Notes: generated by a model not told the origin, from the letters alone. 64,000 nt of DNA from JAMXLO01 sp963726125 (GCA_963726125.1 CAVSBG010000014.1:101718-165717), one strand, 5' to 3'. Counted from the first letter of the stretch, positions 17,252-25,983 are shown. Translations and numbers: made by a program.

Positions 17252-18031
17252 TCAGCGAAGCCATTTGGGTGGCTCGGTCAGGCAGAGATGCATTCCGTCA
17301 CTGAAATGGTGCAGCCGCTTGCCAAAACGCGCGGCCAGAGCGGCCAGACTGCGACGGGTGTGAATGGTGACGTGGCCATTTCGTGGCGCTATGTACCAAA
17401 ACTGCAGCGACCGAGGCGGCAGTTTGTCAATGGTAAGCGTGGAGAACAATATTACTCCCCCGGGGCTGAGGAAGGAGAGCATCTCGGCGAAGGTTTCTAT
17501 TGGCGTCGTCGTATGCTCCATCACTTCAAAGCACGTCACCAGATCAAAGTTTCCGGCAAGCGGCCTGTGTTGGTCGGGCGCCATGGCGTCCCACGAGGCG
17601 GCATTCAGGCCGCGCGCGACCAGATGTTGCGCCAGTCGACCATTGCCGCCGCCGTAGTCGAGAATGCGGATGCCCTGCGCGCGGGTGACGAAGTCCGCTA
17701 CGATGCGGCTGTTGGTGAGTGGGCGCGCCTCGATGTGGTCTGGGTCCACAGTGGTATAGCCGCCGTTGTAGATGTGGCGAACGAAATCCTGTTGCGTCCA
17801 ATGGTCGAACGCGACGGTAAACACCGCGCCACAGTCTTGGCAACGATGGTAGTAGACCGGCACGCCAAGCAGCGGCAGCACCACGCCGTTCGGCTCGCTG
17901 CCGTTCTTGTTGAAGTCCACCACGCCGTCGAGGGCACAGTTACCGCCGCAGATCTTGCACGGAATCGGGTCTCGAACGTTTTGCAGGATGGGAAGGTCGT
18001 TCGAGGTTACCGGCAAGAAGCTATCGCTCAT
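17252..18031 (-). CDS. Class I SAM-dependent methyltransferase with N-terminal zinc-binding region
   Basis: A 259-residue protein. The N-terminus carries cysteine pairs CKICGGNC and HRCQDCGAVF (about residues 25-75), like the zinc-binding part of C-methyltransferases acting on nucleotide sugars. The SAM fold follows, with motif I ILDYGGGNGRLAQHL (about 118-132) and LVTCFEVMEHTTTP (about 160-173). The C-terminal HTRRSL/F.DGMHL block resembles methyltransferases of polysaccharide clusters. The ATG at 18031 gives MSDSFLPVTSND; the open frame extends further but enters a simple repeat. The acceptor is unknown. Confidence 0.8.
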   Translation of the reverse strand: MSDSFLPVTSNDLPILQNVRDPIPCKICGGNCALDGVVDFNKNGSEPNGVVLPLLGVPVYYHRCQDCGAVFTVAFDHWTQQDFVRHIYNGGYTTVDPDHIEARPLTNSRIVADFVTRAQGIRILDYGGGNGRLAQHLVARGLNAASWDAMAPDQHRPLAGNFDLVTCFEVMEHTTTPIETFAEMLSFLSPGGVILFSTLTIDKLPPRSLQFWYIAPRNGHVTIHTRRSLAALAARFGKRLHHFSDGMHLCLTEPPKWLR

Positions 18032-18161
18032 GCGCTCACTCCGGCGACATCGGGTTTCTCCGGCCCATTCGACGTGCCGAACCCGTAGGCTTCGGGCGCC
18101 GCACTCGCCGACGGATTGTCCATCCCGGGATGATGGCGCCTCCCTGGCGTTGCGCGCAATG

Positions 18162-18201
18162 CCGCCACCGCCACCGCCACCGCCACCGCCACTGCCACCG
18201 C
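18162..18201. repeat. Hexanucleotide simple repeat (CCGCCA)n upstream of aspS
   Basis: About six to seven copies of CCGCCA/CCACCG run from 18162 to 18201 with one T substitution. It lies in the 308-base space between the methyltransferase start and aspS, together with a weak palindromic unit near 18250 (CTCTCCCACAAGAGGGGGAG). Such tracts can change in length, and this one is within the aspS leader region. Confidence 0.7.
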
Positions 18202-18339
18202 CTGTCGCCGGGGAACCGTGCGGCCTCGCAGGCTGCTCTGTCCAACGCCCTCTCCCACAAGAGGGGGAGCACTGGGTTGACATGGCGCGGGTGCGCCGGT
18301 TGTCTGCCGACCCCTCCAGCAAGCCGGGATATGCCTGCC

Positions 18340-20130
18340 ATGCACGCCTATCGGACCCATACCTGCGCCGCGCTTCGTGCCGGCGACGCCGGGCAGCCTG
18401 CCCGTCTCTCGGGATGGGTGCACGCCAAGCGCGACCACGGCGGGCTGCTGTTCATCGACCTCCGCGATCATTACGGGATTACGCAATGCGTGTTCGCCAG
18501 CGGCTCGCCGGCGTTCGCGGCGGCCGACGCGGTGCGGCCGGAGAGCGTGATCACCGTCACGGGCGACGTGGTGAACCGTGAGGCAGGCACCGTGAACCCT
18601 CGGCTGCCGACGGGGGAGATCGAACTGCGGGTCAGCGACCTGGTGGTGCAGTCGGCGGCCGAGGTGCTGCCGATGCAGGTGGCGGGCGACGAGAAATTCC
18701 CCGAGGACATCCGGTTGAAGTACCGCTTCATCGACCTGCGGCGGGAGAAGCTGCACCGGAACATCATGCTGCGGGCGGGGGTGATCGCCTCGATCCGGCG
18801 ACGCATGATCGAGGCGGGGTTCACCGAGTTCCAGACGCCGATACTGACGGCGGATTCAGTCCAGAGGGGGCGCGCGCGTTCCTGGTGCCGGCGCGGCTGC
18901 ATCCCGGCAAATTCTACGCGCTGCCGCAGGCGCCGCAGCAGTTCAAGCAACTGGCGATGGTGGCGGGGTTCGATCGGTATTTCCAGATCGCGCCGTGCTT
19001 CCGGGACGAGGCGTCGCGCGCGGACCGGTCGCCGGGCGAGTTCTACCAGCTCGATTTCGAGATGAGCTACGTGACGCAGGAGGACGTGTTCGCGACGATC
19101 GAACCGGTGATCGCGGGGGTGTTCGAGGAGTTCGCGGAGGGGCGCGGGGTGACGCCGGCGCCGTGGCCTTTGATTCCGTACGATACGGCGATGCTGGACT
19201 ACGGATCGGATAAGCCGGACCTGCGCAATCCGCTGAAGATTGCTGACGTGACGCAGCATTTTGCCGGCTCGGGGTTCGGGCTGTTCGCGCGGATTGCGGC
19301 TTCGGGCGGCGTGGTGCGGGCGATCCCGGCGCCGGGTGCGGCAACACAGCCTCGCAGCTTCTTCGACAAGCTGAACGATTGGGCGAAGGCTGAGGGCGCC
19401 GGCGGGCTCGGCTACATCGTTTACGACGCGGACGGGCCGAAGGGACCGATCGCGCGCAACCTGGAAGCGGATCGCGCGGAGGCGGTGCGTGCGGCGTGCG
19501 GCGTGAAGGCGGGCGATGCGGTGTTCTTCGCGGCTGGCAAGCGCGAGGATGCGGCGAAGTTCGCAGGCGTGGTGCGGACGCGGCTGGGCGAGGAACTCGG
19601 GCTGATCGAGAAGGGCGCGTTCCGGTTCTGCTGGATCACCGACTTTCCGATGTTCGAGCTGAACGAGGAGACCAGGCAGGTCGACTTCAGCCACAACCCG
19701 TTCAGCATGCCGCAGGGCGGGCTGGAGGCGCTCGACACGCAGGACCCGCTGACCATCAAGGCGTTCCAGTACGACATCGTGTGCAACGGTGCGGAGCTGT
19801 GTTCCGGGCGCGATCCGCAACCATCGGCCGGACATCATGGTGCGCGCGTTCGCGATTGCCGGACATCCGCCGGAGGAAGTGGAGAAGCGGTTCGGCGGTA
19901 TGCTGAACGCGTTCCGCTACGGCGCTCCGCCGCACGGTGGGGCGGCGCCGGGCATCGATCGCATCGTGATGCTGCTGGCGGACGAACCGAACATCCGCGA
20001 GGTGATCCTGTTCCCGCTGAACCAGCAGGGCGAGGACCTGATGATGGGGGCGCCCGCCGAGGTGTCACCGGCGCGGCTGAAGGAACTGCATTTGCGGCTG
20101 GACCTGCCGCCGAAGGTGCGTGGGAGCTGA
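18340..20130 (+). pseudogene. aspS: Aspartyl-tRNA synthetase, interrupted by two frameshifts
   Basis: Class II synthetase that charges tRNA-Asp (the bacterial AspRS often also charges tRNA-Asn). The N-terminal OB-fold (MHAYRTHTCAALRAGDAGQP, RLSGWVHAKRDHGGLLF) and start of the catalytic core read in one frame; from about 18857 the core continues in a second (FYALPQAPQQFKQLAMVAGF, then CFRDEASRADR, class II motif 2). From about 19805 the last part is in a third frame (AIRNHRPDIMV, then FRYGAPPHGGAAPGIDRIVM, motif 3). Repaired, this is a normal ~596-residue enzyme. Because AspRS is essential and every motif is intact, base error is more likely than gene death. The alternative ATG at 18331 adds three residues. 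Confidence 0.88.
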
Positions 20131-20406
20131 GCTTTCGGATGGTGATGGCGGGATGCTTGGGGTGGTCCTTGGGTCATCGATAGCTTGCAGTTCTACCGGC
20201 GAAGCGCCGCTCGACCGAACCGGGAAACACCGTCACGATGGGCGTGACGGGAAACCAGGACTCTAACTTTTGGCCGAAGAGAGCTTGGGGCTCTGGTCAC
20301 CGACCAGTGCCACCTGAGCCGTTGGCCATCGACCGCCCTATCGGTCGGGAAGGCTCAGATTGGATCACTGAAATCAATTGCCGACCGGGCGGGTCATCCG
20401 TTGGGA
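20131..20406. other. Intergenic region with one perfect hairpin
   Basis: No gene is visible. At 20230-20250 an 8-bp perfect stem (CCGTCACG with CGTGACGG, 5-base loop) follows aspS by 100 bases. It lacks a T-run, so it is only a possible terminator or processing hairpin. From about 20400 the base composition becomes visibly AT-richer. Confidence 0.35.
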
Positions 20407-21819
20407 TCAACGCGATTGGTGCGAATTCGAACTATCTGAGGAACCCATGCCGGCGGCGGGACATCTGCTGCAATTCGCTCCGAGGTGGCGGCTTACGAGT
20501 TGACTGCGTAAGGTTCGCATTGGTTCCCCCGACCAAATCTCCTTAAAGCGTTGGGTGTGCAGGTTGCCCATAGGAGGACCAGTATGCCACCAACCACACG
20601 GAACAACTGAGCCATCCGGCTGGATAGCAATGAAATGCCAAGGAAACGGGCAACAGCTATTGGCTTCGTCCGTGGCGAATCGTCTAGGCAAACCATGAGC
20701 TTCGCGCGCCAGGTCTATGTCAGCCAGATGACTGGGCTGCTGCTCCTGAGTTGACCTACGTGGAAGGGTGAAATTGATGCCGACCTGTCGAAACCGTGGA
20801 AAAACGGCATGTATGCCGTACTGTCGAGCCAACGAGCGAGCTCTATCAACATATTGCTCGAACTCATCCAAATTCGTTCCCAGTGATTCGGCGGCCGTCC
20901 CCAACGTATCATATGCAACCAGGTGGGTAATATAAACCACAACTGCGCCCAACTCTGCTGCAAGTTCGACGAATTGCGGCAGTTCCTGAATGTTCGATCG
21001 CATCAGCACAAATGACAAATGAAGTCGCGGCCGGCTAATTTTACGGGCTGCCTTCTGGTCTCTGAGGGACTTCAGATTACCAACGACAGTATCCCATTTG
21101 GCGCCTCGCCGGATGCGCTCAAAGGTCACTTTACTGGCAGAATCGAGCGAGACGTTGAACTCATCGAGGCCTGCCTCAATTAGAGCTCCAGTCAGCGCGG
21201 GCGTTAGCTTCATCGCATTCGTGCTGAAGTAGACATTCGGGACACGGTATTCTTTAGCTATTCTAACGAAGGGTACAAGGTTCTGATTCAAGGTCGGTTC
21301 AGTGCCAAACATTAGCCCGAGAGAAGCGGCCCAGCTGAACATATCATCCGCCCAGCGTAAGAAAGTCTCCTTGCTTAGGTCGCGTCTTTTGCAACTCCCG
21401 ACGGCGGGGTCGCTGAAGGGGCACATTATGCATCTGATGTTGCATTGATTCGTTATATCCATCTCGATTTTGAGCGGTCTTATTTCAAATCGAGCGCGAG
21501 CGGTGCCGTCGGTGCGAAGCAAGGAGAACGCCTCGTCGTCGCTGCTGCAGGTGCCTCGGAAAGCTTGCACGTGGTGGTAAATTTCTGGTTGAGTTGGCTC
21601 TCGTTCAAACAAGAGACGATATGCTGTTCGCACCTCCTCGATCGCAGGTCCGACAACCATCAGGTATTCCCGGCATTTGTATGATGCGTCGATTAAGCCG
21701 GCGAGATCGATTTTCCCACTAGCCAGGAAATCAACGTAACGACTTAATCCGTCCATATCCGCGGGTCTGCAAAGCACCGATCGGAAAACCTGGTCTACTA
21801 CTGTCGGGAGGGGCGTCAT
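20407..21819 (-). CDS. Radical SAM/SPASM protein with N-terminal DUF4214-like segment
   Basis: A 470-residue protein. Residues about 5-95 resemble one or two DUF4214 units (QVFRSVLCRPADMDGLSRYV; then a second RLLFEREP block), known from secreted or glycan-associated proteins. A radical SAM core follows, with the CX3CX2C cluster motif in TNQCNIRCIMCPFSD (about 127-141) that binds the SAM-cleaving 4Fe-4S. The C-terminus has a SPASM-like auxiliary-cluster region (CCPFPWHFIAI, PCGWWHTGPPMGNL, CSRCP). SPASM proteins modify peptides or other macromolecules; the substrate here is unknown and no precursor peptide is evident nearby. The gene is AT-richer than its neighbours and lies beside an IS remnant, which suggests horizontal acquisition. 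Confidence 0.82.
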   Translation of the reverse strand: MTPLPTVVDQVFRSVLCRPADMDGLSRYVDFLASGKIDLAGLIDASYKCREYLMVVGPAIEEVRTAYRLLFEREPTQPEIYHHVQAFRGTCSSDDEAFSLLRTDGTARARFEIRPLKIEMDITNQCNIRCIMCPFSDPAVGSCKRRDLSKETFLRWADDMFSWAASLGLMFGTEPTLNQNLVPFVRIAKEYRVPNVYFSTNAMKLTPALTGALIEAGLDEFNVSLDSASKVTFERIRRGAKWDTVVGNLKSLRDQKAARKISRPRLHLSFVLMRSNIQELPQFVELAAELGAVVVYITHLVAYDTLGTAAESLGTNLDEFEQYVDRARSLARQYGIHAVFPRFRQVGINFTLPRRSTQEQQPSHLADIDLAREAHGLPRRFATDEANSCCPFPWHFIAIQPDGSVVPCGWWHTGPPMGNLHTQRFKEIWSGEPMRTLRSQLVSRHLGANCSRCPAAGMGSSDSSNSHQSR

Positions 21820-22016
21820 GTGAATAAGCCTATTGTAAGGCGATATTTCTCATATGAACCGTCCATCTTTACGGTCTTTGTGAACGGTAGGCATCCTTTT
21901 GCCCTCCTGGCAATGTCCTGGACCGATCTCAGCGCTGCCGGGAAGCGCTGCAGCGTCGCGGTGCCCTTCAGCGCAGCCAATCTTGAGGCCCGAACACCCT
22001 CCTTCGGGAGCGCCCG

Positions 22017-22258
22017 TGCTCGTATCGCCGGGTCATGGGCAAGATCAGCGCCGTTCAGGTCCTGATACCCCGGCGAGGCCGCCAAACACGGATTGACGAA
22101 ACAATCCAGCCAGTAATGCCGGGTGTTCTTGCCCGACCGCCGGAGAGGACGCTGCTGTGAAATTCCAGATGCAGTCGCTGGTCAAAATCGACCCGCAGAG
22201 GAGATCCATCAACCGATTCACCCGTGGGTGTCCATGAACCCACCACCACGCCCGACAC
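22017..22258 (-). mobile_element. Decayed N-terminal fragment of an IS1380-family transposase
   Basis: Minus-strand fragments in three phases line up in the order expected for an IS1380 transposase: PLRVDFDQRLHLEFH (from 22258), then SGKNTRHYW, then LAGLFRQSVFGGLAG, then GYQDLNGADLAHDPAIRA (to about 22017). Frame changes occur at each join and the catalytic region is absent, so the element is dead. It lies just upstream of the radical SAM gene, within the lower-GC patch. No inverted terminal repeats were identified. Confidence 0.65.
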
Positions 22259-22485
22259 GACTTATTGAAAGTAATGGTATATCGAACAGAATCGCACGAC
22301 TATATTGTAATTCCGGGTATAAGCCAATGCATTCACGCGATAGCGATGACGGATGGACAAGAAGATCAAGCAAGTATTAACACAGATTTCACAGAGAAGC
22401 AGGTTAGGCCACAGATTACACCGAGAGATAGAATCTGGCGCTTCGCGCAAATGAGTCGAGCAGAGTGGTACGAAACCGACGGCGA
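22259..22485. other. AT-rich intergenic tract with CACAGAG-type repeats
   Basis: No gene is visible. The stretch near 22378-22425 reads AACACAGATTTCACAGAGAA and, shortly after, CACAGATTACACCGAGAG, the kind of dispersed CACAGA(G) sequence common between genes in many bacteria. It is reminiscent of the CACGCAGAGG repeat at 35993-36162. The composition is much lower in GC than the flanks. Confidence 0.35.
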
Positions 22486-23148
22486 TCAGTTCGCCACGCG
22501 CACCAGTGTGAAGATGCCGAACGGCGGCAGCGGGGTTGTCGTGCAGCGTGCGATTTCGTCCGGAGTCATCAGAGCGTCCATGGCAAAGTCGGGGCGCCAG
22601 CCGAGCGCGCGGGATGCGGGCGCCATGGCACGCTCGATCCACCAGCGGGGGCCTCTCTCCGCGGCGAAGTGGGTGACGAACAGGATGTGGCCGCCGGGGC
22701 GGACCACGCGGCGCATCTCCTCCATCAGCTTCCGGGGATGCGGCACGACCGAGGCGACGAACATCGCCACCGCGATGTCGAAAGACGCATCGGAGAAATC
22801 GGTTGCCTCGGCGTCCATTTCCCGCAGCGCCTTAACGTTGGGGAGACCAAGGGCACCAACGCGCTTGGCGGCGAGTGCCAGCATCTCGGCGGACAGGTCG
22901 ATGCCGGTGATGCGGCGGTCGCGGGCGTAGGTGGGCAAGGCGAGGCCGGTGCCGACACCGACCTCCAACACGTCGCGGCCCGGGAGTTGGTTGACCAGGG
23001 ACACGGCGCGGCGCCGGGCGCCCAGCAGGACCCCGCCGAACACCGCGTCGTAGACACCCGCCCAGCGGCGGTATGCGGCGCGTACCGCCTCGGCATCCAT
23101 TACGGGCGCATTTGGGGCGCCGGGACGCCGGCTCAGGGTGTCGCTCAT
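22486..23148 (-). CDS. Phospholipid N-methyltransferase-like protein, Rhodobacter type
   Basis: A 220-residue class I methyltransferase resembling Rhodobacter-type PmtA, which methylates phosphatidylethanolamine towards phosphatidylcholine at the inner membrane. Features: AYRRWAGVYDAVFGG (about 25-40), motif I VLEVGVGTGLALPTYA (about 59-75), GIDLSAEMLALA, and FDIAVAMFVASVVPHPRKLM (about 122-141), where the VVP.P pattern is typical of this group. Lipid specificity is inferred from resemblance and from the adjacent second phospholipid methyltransferase-like gene. The ATG at 23148 is the only plausible start. Confidence 0.72.
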   Translation of the reverse strand: MSDTLSRRPGAPNAPVMDAEAVRAAYRRWAGVYDAVFGGVLLGARRRAVSLVNQLPGRDVLEVGVGTGLALPTYARDRRITGIDLSAEMLALAAKRVGALGLPNVKALREMDAEATDFSDASFDIAVAMFVASVVPHPRKLMEEMRRVVRPGGHILFVTHFAAERGPRWWIERAMAPASRALGWRPDFAMDALMTPDEIARCTTTPLPPFGIFTLVRVAN

Positions 23149-23282
23149 TGAAGCCTTTTCCTCCCTAACCGAGCAGGCAGCAGGGCTGGCAAGCAGGGCG
23201 AATCGGGTCGCTTAAACATCTTGTAACGTGAAACGTCAGGAGTGCCCACCCATCCGGGGGCGAACCTTGCCGGGCGGCGAGG

Positions 23283-23882
23283 TCATTTCCCCTTGTGGCA
23301 GATATATGCGAACGCCGGCGGCACATTCGCCCAAACAACCGGTGAACGGCTGACCTGGGCGAACTCCTCACGCAGCCGGCGGCGGAGCGCCCAGGTGGGG
23401 GGCAGCACAAGGCTCTGGAAATAGCCGAACGTCACGAACACCCCGCCTGGCACCAGGGCGCGGTCAATCGCGGCAAACACGGTGTCCTGCAGCGAGACCG
23501 GCAACGTCGCCCAGGGCAGGCCGCAGACGATGGCGTCGACCGTGCCGATGTCGTGAACTGCCAGAATCTCCGTGAGATCGGCGGCGCTGGCGTTCACGAA
23601 GGTCAACCCGGGGAACCGCGCCGCCAGGTTTCGCGTGAAGTCGGCGCTCAATTCGATGCCGAGATAGCGGCAGCCTGGTCGCAGCCGGCGCGCGATCTCG
23701 ATCGTGAAAGCGCCGGTACCTGGCCCGAATTCCACGATCGCGCGCGCGCTGGCGAAATCGACCGGGGCGAGCATGGTGCTGGCGAGTGCGGGCGAGCTAG
23801 GCAGCACCGCGCCGACGGTGCGCGGCGATCGGATGAACTGGCGAAGGAAGAGCTTCTCGGTCTGGGCCATGCGGTCAGGCAT
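23283..23882 (-). CDS. Phospholipid N-methyltransferase-like protein, Sinorhizobium type
   Basis: A 199-residue methyltransferase of the rRNA-adenine-dimethylase-like fold. The start KLFLRQFIRSPRTVGAVLPS is the hallmark of Sinorhizobium-type phospholipid methyltransferases. Motif I is IVEFGPGTGAFTIEIARRL (about 49-67), followed by YLGIELSADF and VCGLPWATLP, where the NPPY-like position is GLPW. It lies 134 bases upstream of the Rhodobacter-type gene on the same strand, so the unrelated enzyme types may share a job in phosphatidylcholine synthesis. Confidence is good for the family and moderate for the lipid substrate. Confidence 0.75.
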   Translation of the reverse strand: MPDRMAQTEKLFLRQFIRSPRTVGAVLPSSPALASTMLAPVDFASARAIVEFGPGTGAFTIEIARRLRPGCRYLGIELSADFTRNLAARFPGLTFVNASAADLTEILAVHDIGTVDAIVCGLPWATLPVSLQDTVFAAIDRALVPGGVFVTFGYFQSLVLPPTWALRRRLREEFAQVSRSPVVWANVPPAFAYICHKGK

Positions 23883-23915
23883 CCTGGCTGGGTCGTTCTG
23901 ACGATGGTGCGCGCA

Positions 23916-24875
23916 TCACAGCTTCAGCAACCGTACGGCGTTGCCGCCCGCGATCTTGGCGCGATCCTCGGCGCAGAGCGGGATGGTCGGCAGCCAGTCG
24001 GTGCCCGGCTTGTTGAGCACGAAGGGGTAGTCGATCGAGAACATGATGCGGTCGACCCCAAGCTCCTGCACGCAGCAAAGCAATGCGGGATCCGAGAAGA
24101 AGCCGGAAGTGGTGACGTAGAAGTGCTCGCTGAACACGTCGCGGAAGGCGCGGCGGCCTGGGCCCTCACGCTTGAAGCCCATGTCGATGCGCCAGAGCAG
24201 GAAGGGCAGGCCCTCGCCGAGATGGCCGAGGATGATCTTCAGGTTGGGATAGGCGTCGAACACGCCGGACAGCACCATGCGCACGCCTTGCGTTGCGGTC
24301 TCGACGGTGAAGCCCCAGGCGGCGCGCGTGATCATCGGCCAGTCCTGCACGTAGTCCTGGTAGTAGCTGTCAATCACCGCGGCCTGCGGCATGGTCGGAT
24401 GCAGATACAACGGGACGTCGAGAGCAGCGGCGCGCTCACAGATCGGCCAGAACCGCTTGTCGTCGAAGAACACGCCGTTGGTGGTGCCGTTGATCAGCGC
24501 GCCCTTGAAGCCGAGCTTGATGACCGCTCGTTCCAGCTCGTCGGCGGCCGCCTTGGGATCAGGCGTGGGGATGGCGGCGAACGCGGCGAAACGGCCAGGG
24601 TGGGCGCGGACGGTCTCGGCGAGGCGGTCGTTGGCGATGCGGGCAAGGCGCACCGCGGCCGCAGCGTCGAGCTTCTGGAGGCCGGGGTTGGCGTGCGAGA
24701 GCACCTGCATGTCGATGCCAGCCTCGTCCATTTCCTTGATGCGCAGGCCGGTGAGGTCGTTCAGGCGTTCGGCCAGGGCGGGGAGCTGGCGCGCATCCTC
24801 GGGGGCGTAGGCAGCGAGCACGTCGGGGTCCTGGTAGTGCTCCTCGATAGTGATGACGCGCGGCTTTGCTGGCAT
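23916..24875 (-). CDS. Amidohydrolase family decarboxylase-like protein
   Basis: A 319-residue TIM-barrel metal enzyme of the ACMSD/gamma-resorcylate decarboxylase group (COG2159). The N-terminal metal motif appears as IEEHYQDP (the resorcylate decarboxylases have EEH), with the His in YLHPTMPQA (about 175), GHLGEGLPFLLWR (about 238-250) and the late metal Asp in MFSIDYPFV (about 291). Members remove CO2 from aromatic or muconate acids. The ATG at 24875 is chosen because GGAGG lies 6 bases before it and family homology begins there. It follows the second methyltransferase by 33 bases in the opposite reading order, all on the minus strand. Confidence 0.82.
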   Translation of the reverse strand: MPAKPRVITIEEHYQDPDVLAAYAPEDARQLPALAERLNDLTGLRIKEMDEAGIDMQVLSHANPGLQKLDAAAAVRLARIANDRLAETVRAHPGRFAAFAAIPTPDPKAAADELERAVIKLGFKGALINGTTNGVFFDDKRFWPICERAAALDVPLYLHPTMPQAAVIDSYYQDYVQDWPMITRAAWGFTVETATQGVRMVLSGVFDAYPNLKIILGHLGEGLPFLLWRIDMGFKREGPGRRAFRDVFSEHFYVTTSGFFSDPALLCCVQELGVDRIMFSIDYPFVLNKPGTDWLPTIPLCAEDRAKIAGGNAVRLLKL

Positions 24876-24937
24876 GGCGGCCTCCATGATCGCGCGGTTT
24901 TCTGCCACAGTGGCGCACGCCTGCCCAGCCGAGCCGT

Positions 24938-25419
24938 TTGACCAGCGAAATCGCAGCCGTGCGCCCCAACGACGCGGCGGTGCTGCTGACGCTGGCACGG
25001 ACATTTCATCAAAAAGTCGGGGGCGAACGCTGGATGCAGCCGGCGAGGCAGCATTGGTGGCGATCGCCCGGGGCATAAAGCTGGCTCGGGTGTGGCTGTT
25101 GCGGGACGGCGACCGTCCGGTGGGTTATCTGATCATCACGCTCCGCTATAGCGTGGAACACGGCGGGCGGGATGGATTCATCGACGATCTGTATCTGGTG
25201 CCGGAGGCGCGTGGCGCGGGATTAGGGTGGAGGCTGCTGGCGTTCGCACTGGCCGAGGCGGCATGGTTGGGGGTGCGTACACTGCATCTCGAGGTCGATG
25301 TGGCGAACGAGCACGCGACACGGCTGTACCGGACAGGAGGTTTCGAGGAGATAGGCCGACGGCTGATTCGGCGCCGGATCATGGCGGCAGTACCGCGTGC
25401 GAGCGAACCCAGGCGATGA
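24938..25419 (+). pseudogene. GNAT-family N-acetyltransferase with a frameshift
   Basis: From a TTG at 24938 one frame gives the expected GNAT opening (LTSEIAAVRPNDAAVLLTLA then RTFHQKVGG). The rest, from about 25020, is in another frame: LDAAGEAALVAIA, FIDDLYLVPEARGAGLGWRL (acetyl-CoA binding loop R-G-A-G-L-G) and LEVDVANEHATRLYRTGGFE. The break lies near a run of A and a run of G (CAAAAAGTCGGGGG), consistent with a homopolymer error. The 3' end overlaps the convergent Doc gene by 41 bases. The acetyl acceptor is unknown. Confidence 0.68.
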
Positions 25420-25762
25420 ATTCGTCGTCAGTCGTATCGCTCGCGGCGAGCCGTAGGATCGCCATCGTTGCGTCGACTTCAGGAGGTTCGAATTCGGCAC
25501 CGTTCAGGGCCAGGAACATGACCAAGGCGGCAAACCCGGTACGCTTGTTGCCATCAACGAAGGGGTGGTTGCGGACGATCGCGGTTGCATACACCGCAGC
25601 CAGTTCGACTATGTCCGGCTCGCCGTAACTCGCGCGGTTGAGTGGTCGTGCGAGCGCGCTTTCCAACAGGCCAGCATCGCGCACGCCGGTAGCGCCGCCG
25701 TGCTCTGCCAGTTGCTCATCGTAAATCGCCAGAATGAGCTGCTGCGACAGCCAGACGGTCAC
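25379..25762 (-). CDS. Doc-type toxin of a type II toxin-antitoxin system
   Basis: A 127-residue Fic-fold protein of the death-on-curing family. The active-site motif HPFVDGNKRTG (about residues 66-76) matches the Doc/Fic HxFx(D/E)GNKR signature. Doc toxins phosphorylate elongation factor Tu and stop translation; other Fic proteins AMPylate targets. Its start overlaps the antitoxin stop by 4 bases (ATGA), so the two are co-translated. The 3' end runs into the convergent GNAT gene. Confidence 0.88.
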   Translation of the reverse strand: MTVWLSQQLILAIYDEQLAEHGGATGVRDAGLLESALARPLNRASYGEPDIVELAAVYATAIVRNHPFVDGNKRTGFAALVMFLALNGAEFEPPEVDATMAILRLAASDTTDDEFIAWVRSHAVLPP

Positions 25763-25983
25763 TTGGCAAGCTCACGCAACACGTTTCTCCAGCGCTTCAT
25801 CAGCCTGCGGGCCACCACCATCTGCTGCTCGAAGTCCGGGTCGGCCGTGGTGAGCCGCACGCCGTCAGGCATGTCGATGGCATACAGCGTGTCACCCTTG
25901 CCGACGCCAAGCTTTGCCAGCAGCTCCTTCGGCAGGATCACGCCGACGGAATTGCCGATCTGGGTGAGTTTCAGCGCGTTCAT
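25759..25983 (-). CDS. AbrB/MazE-family antitoxin
   Basis: A 74-residue DNA-binding antitoxin with the swapped-hairpin AbrB fold: LTQIGNSVGVILPKELLAKL (residues 6-25), then VGKGDTLYAIDMPDGVRLT. The C-terminal helix, rich in Arg and Lys, should bind the toxin. It is the first gene of the module and probably represses its own promoter in the 209 bases before the MFS gene. The pairing of an AbrB-type antitoxin with a Doc toxin is a known arrangement. Confidence 0.85.
   Translation of the reverse strand: MNALKLTQIGNSVGVILPKELLAKLGVGKGDTLYAIDMPDGVRLTTADPDFEQQMVVARRLMKRWRNVLRELAK

Noticed and set aside
18162..18201. Possible CRISPR-like array because of short repeats
   Set aside because: The units are uninterrupted hexamers with no spacers.
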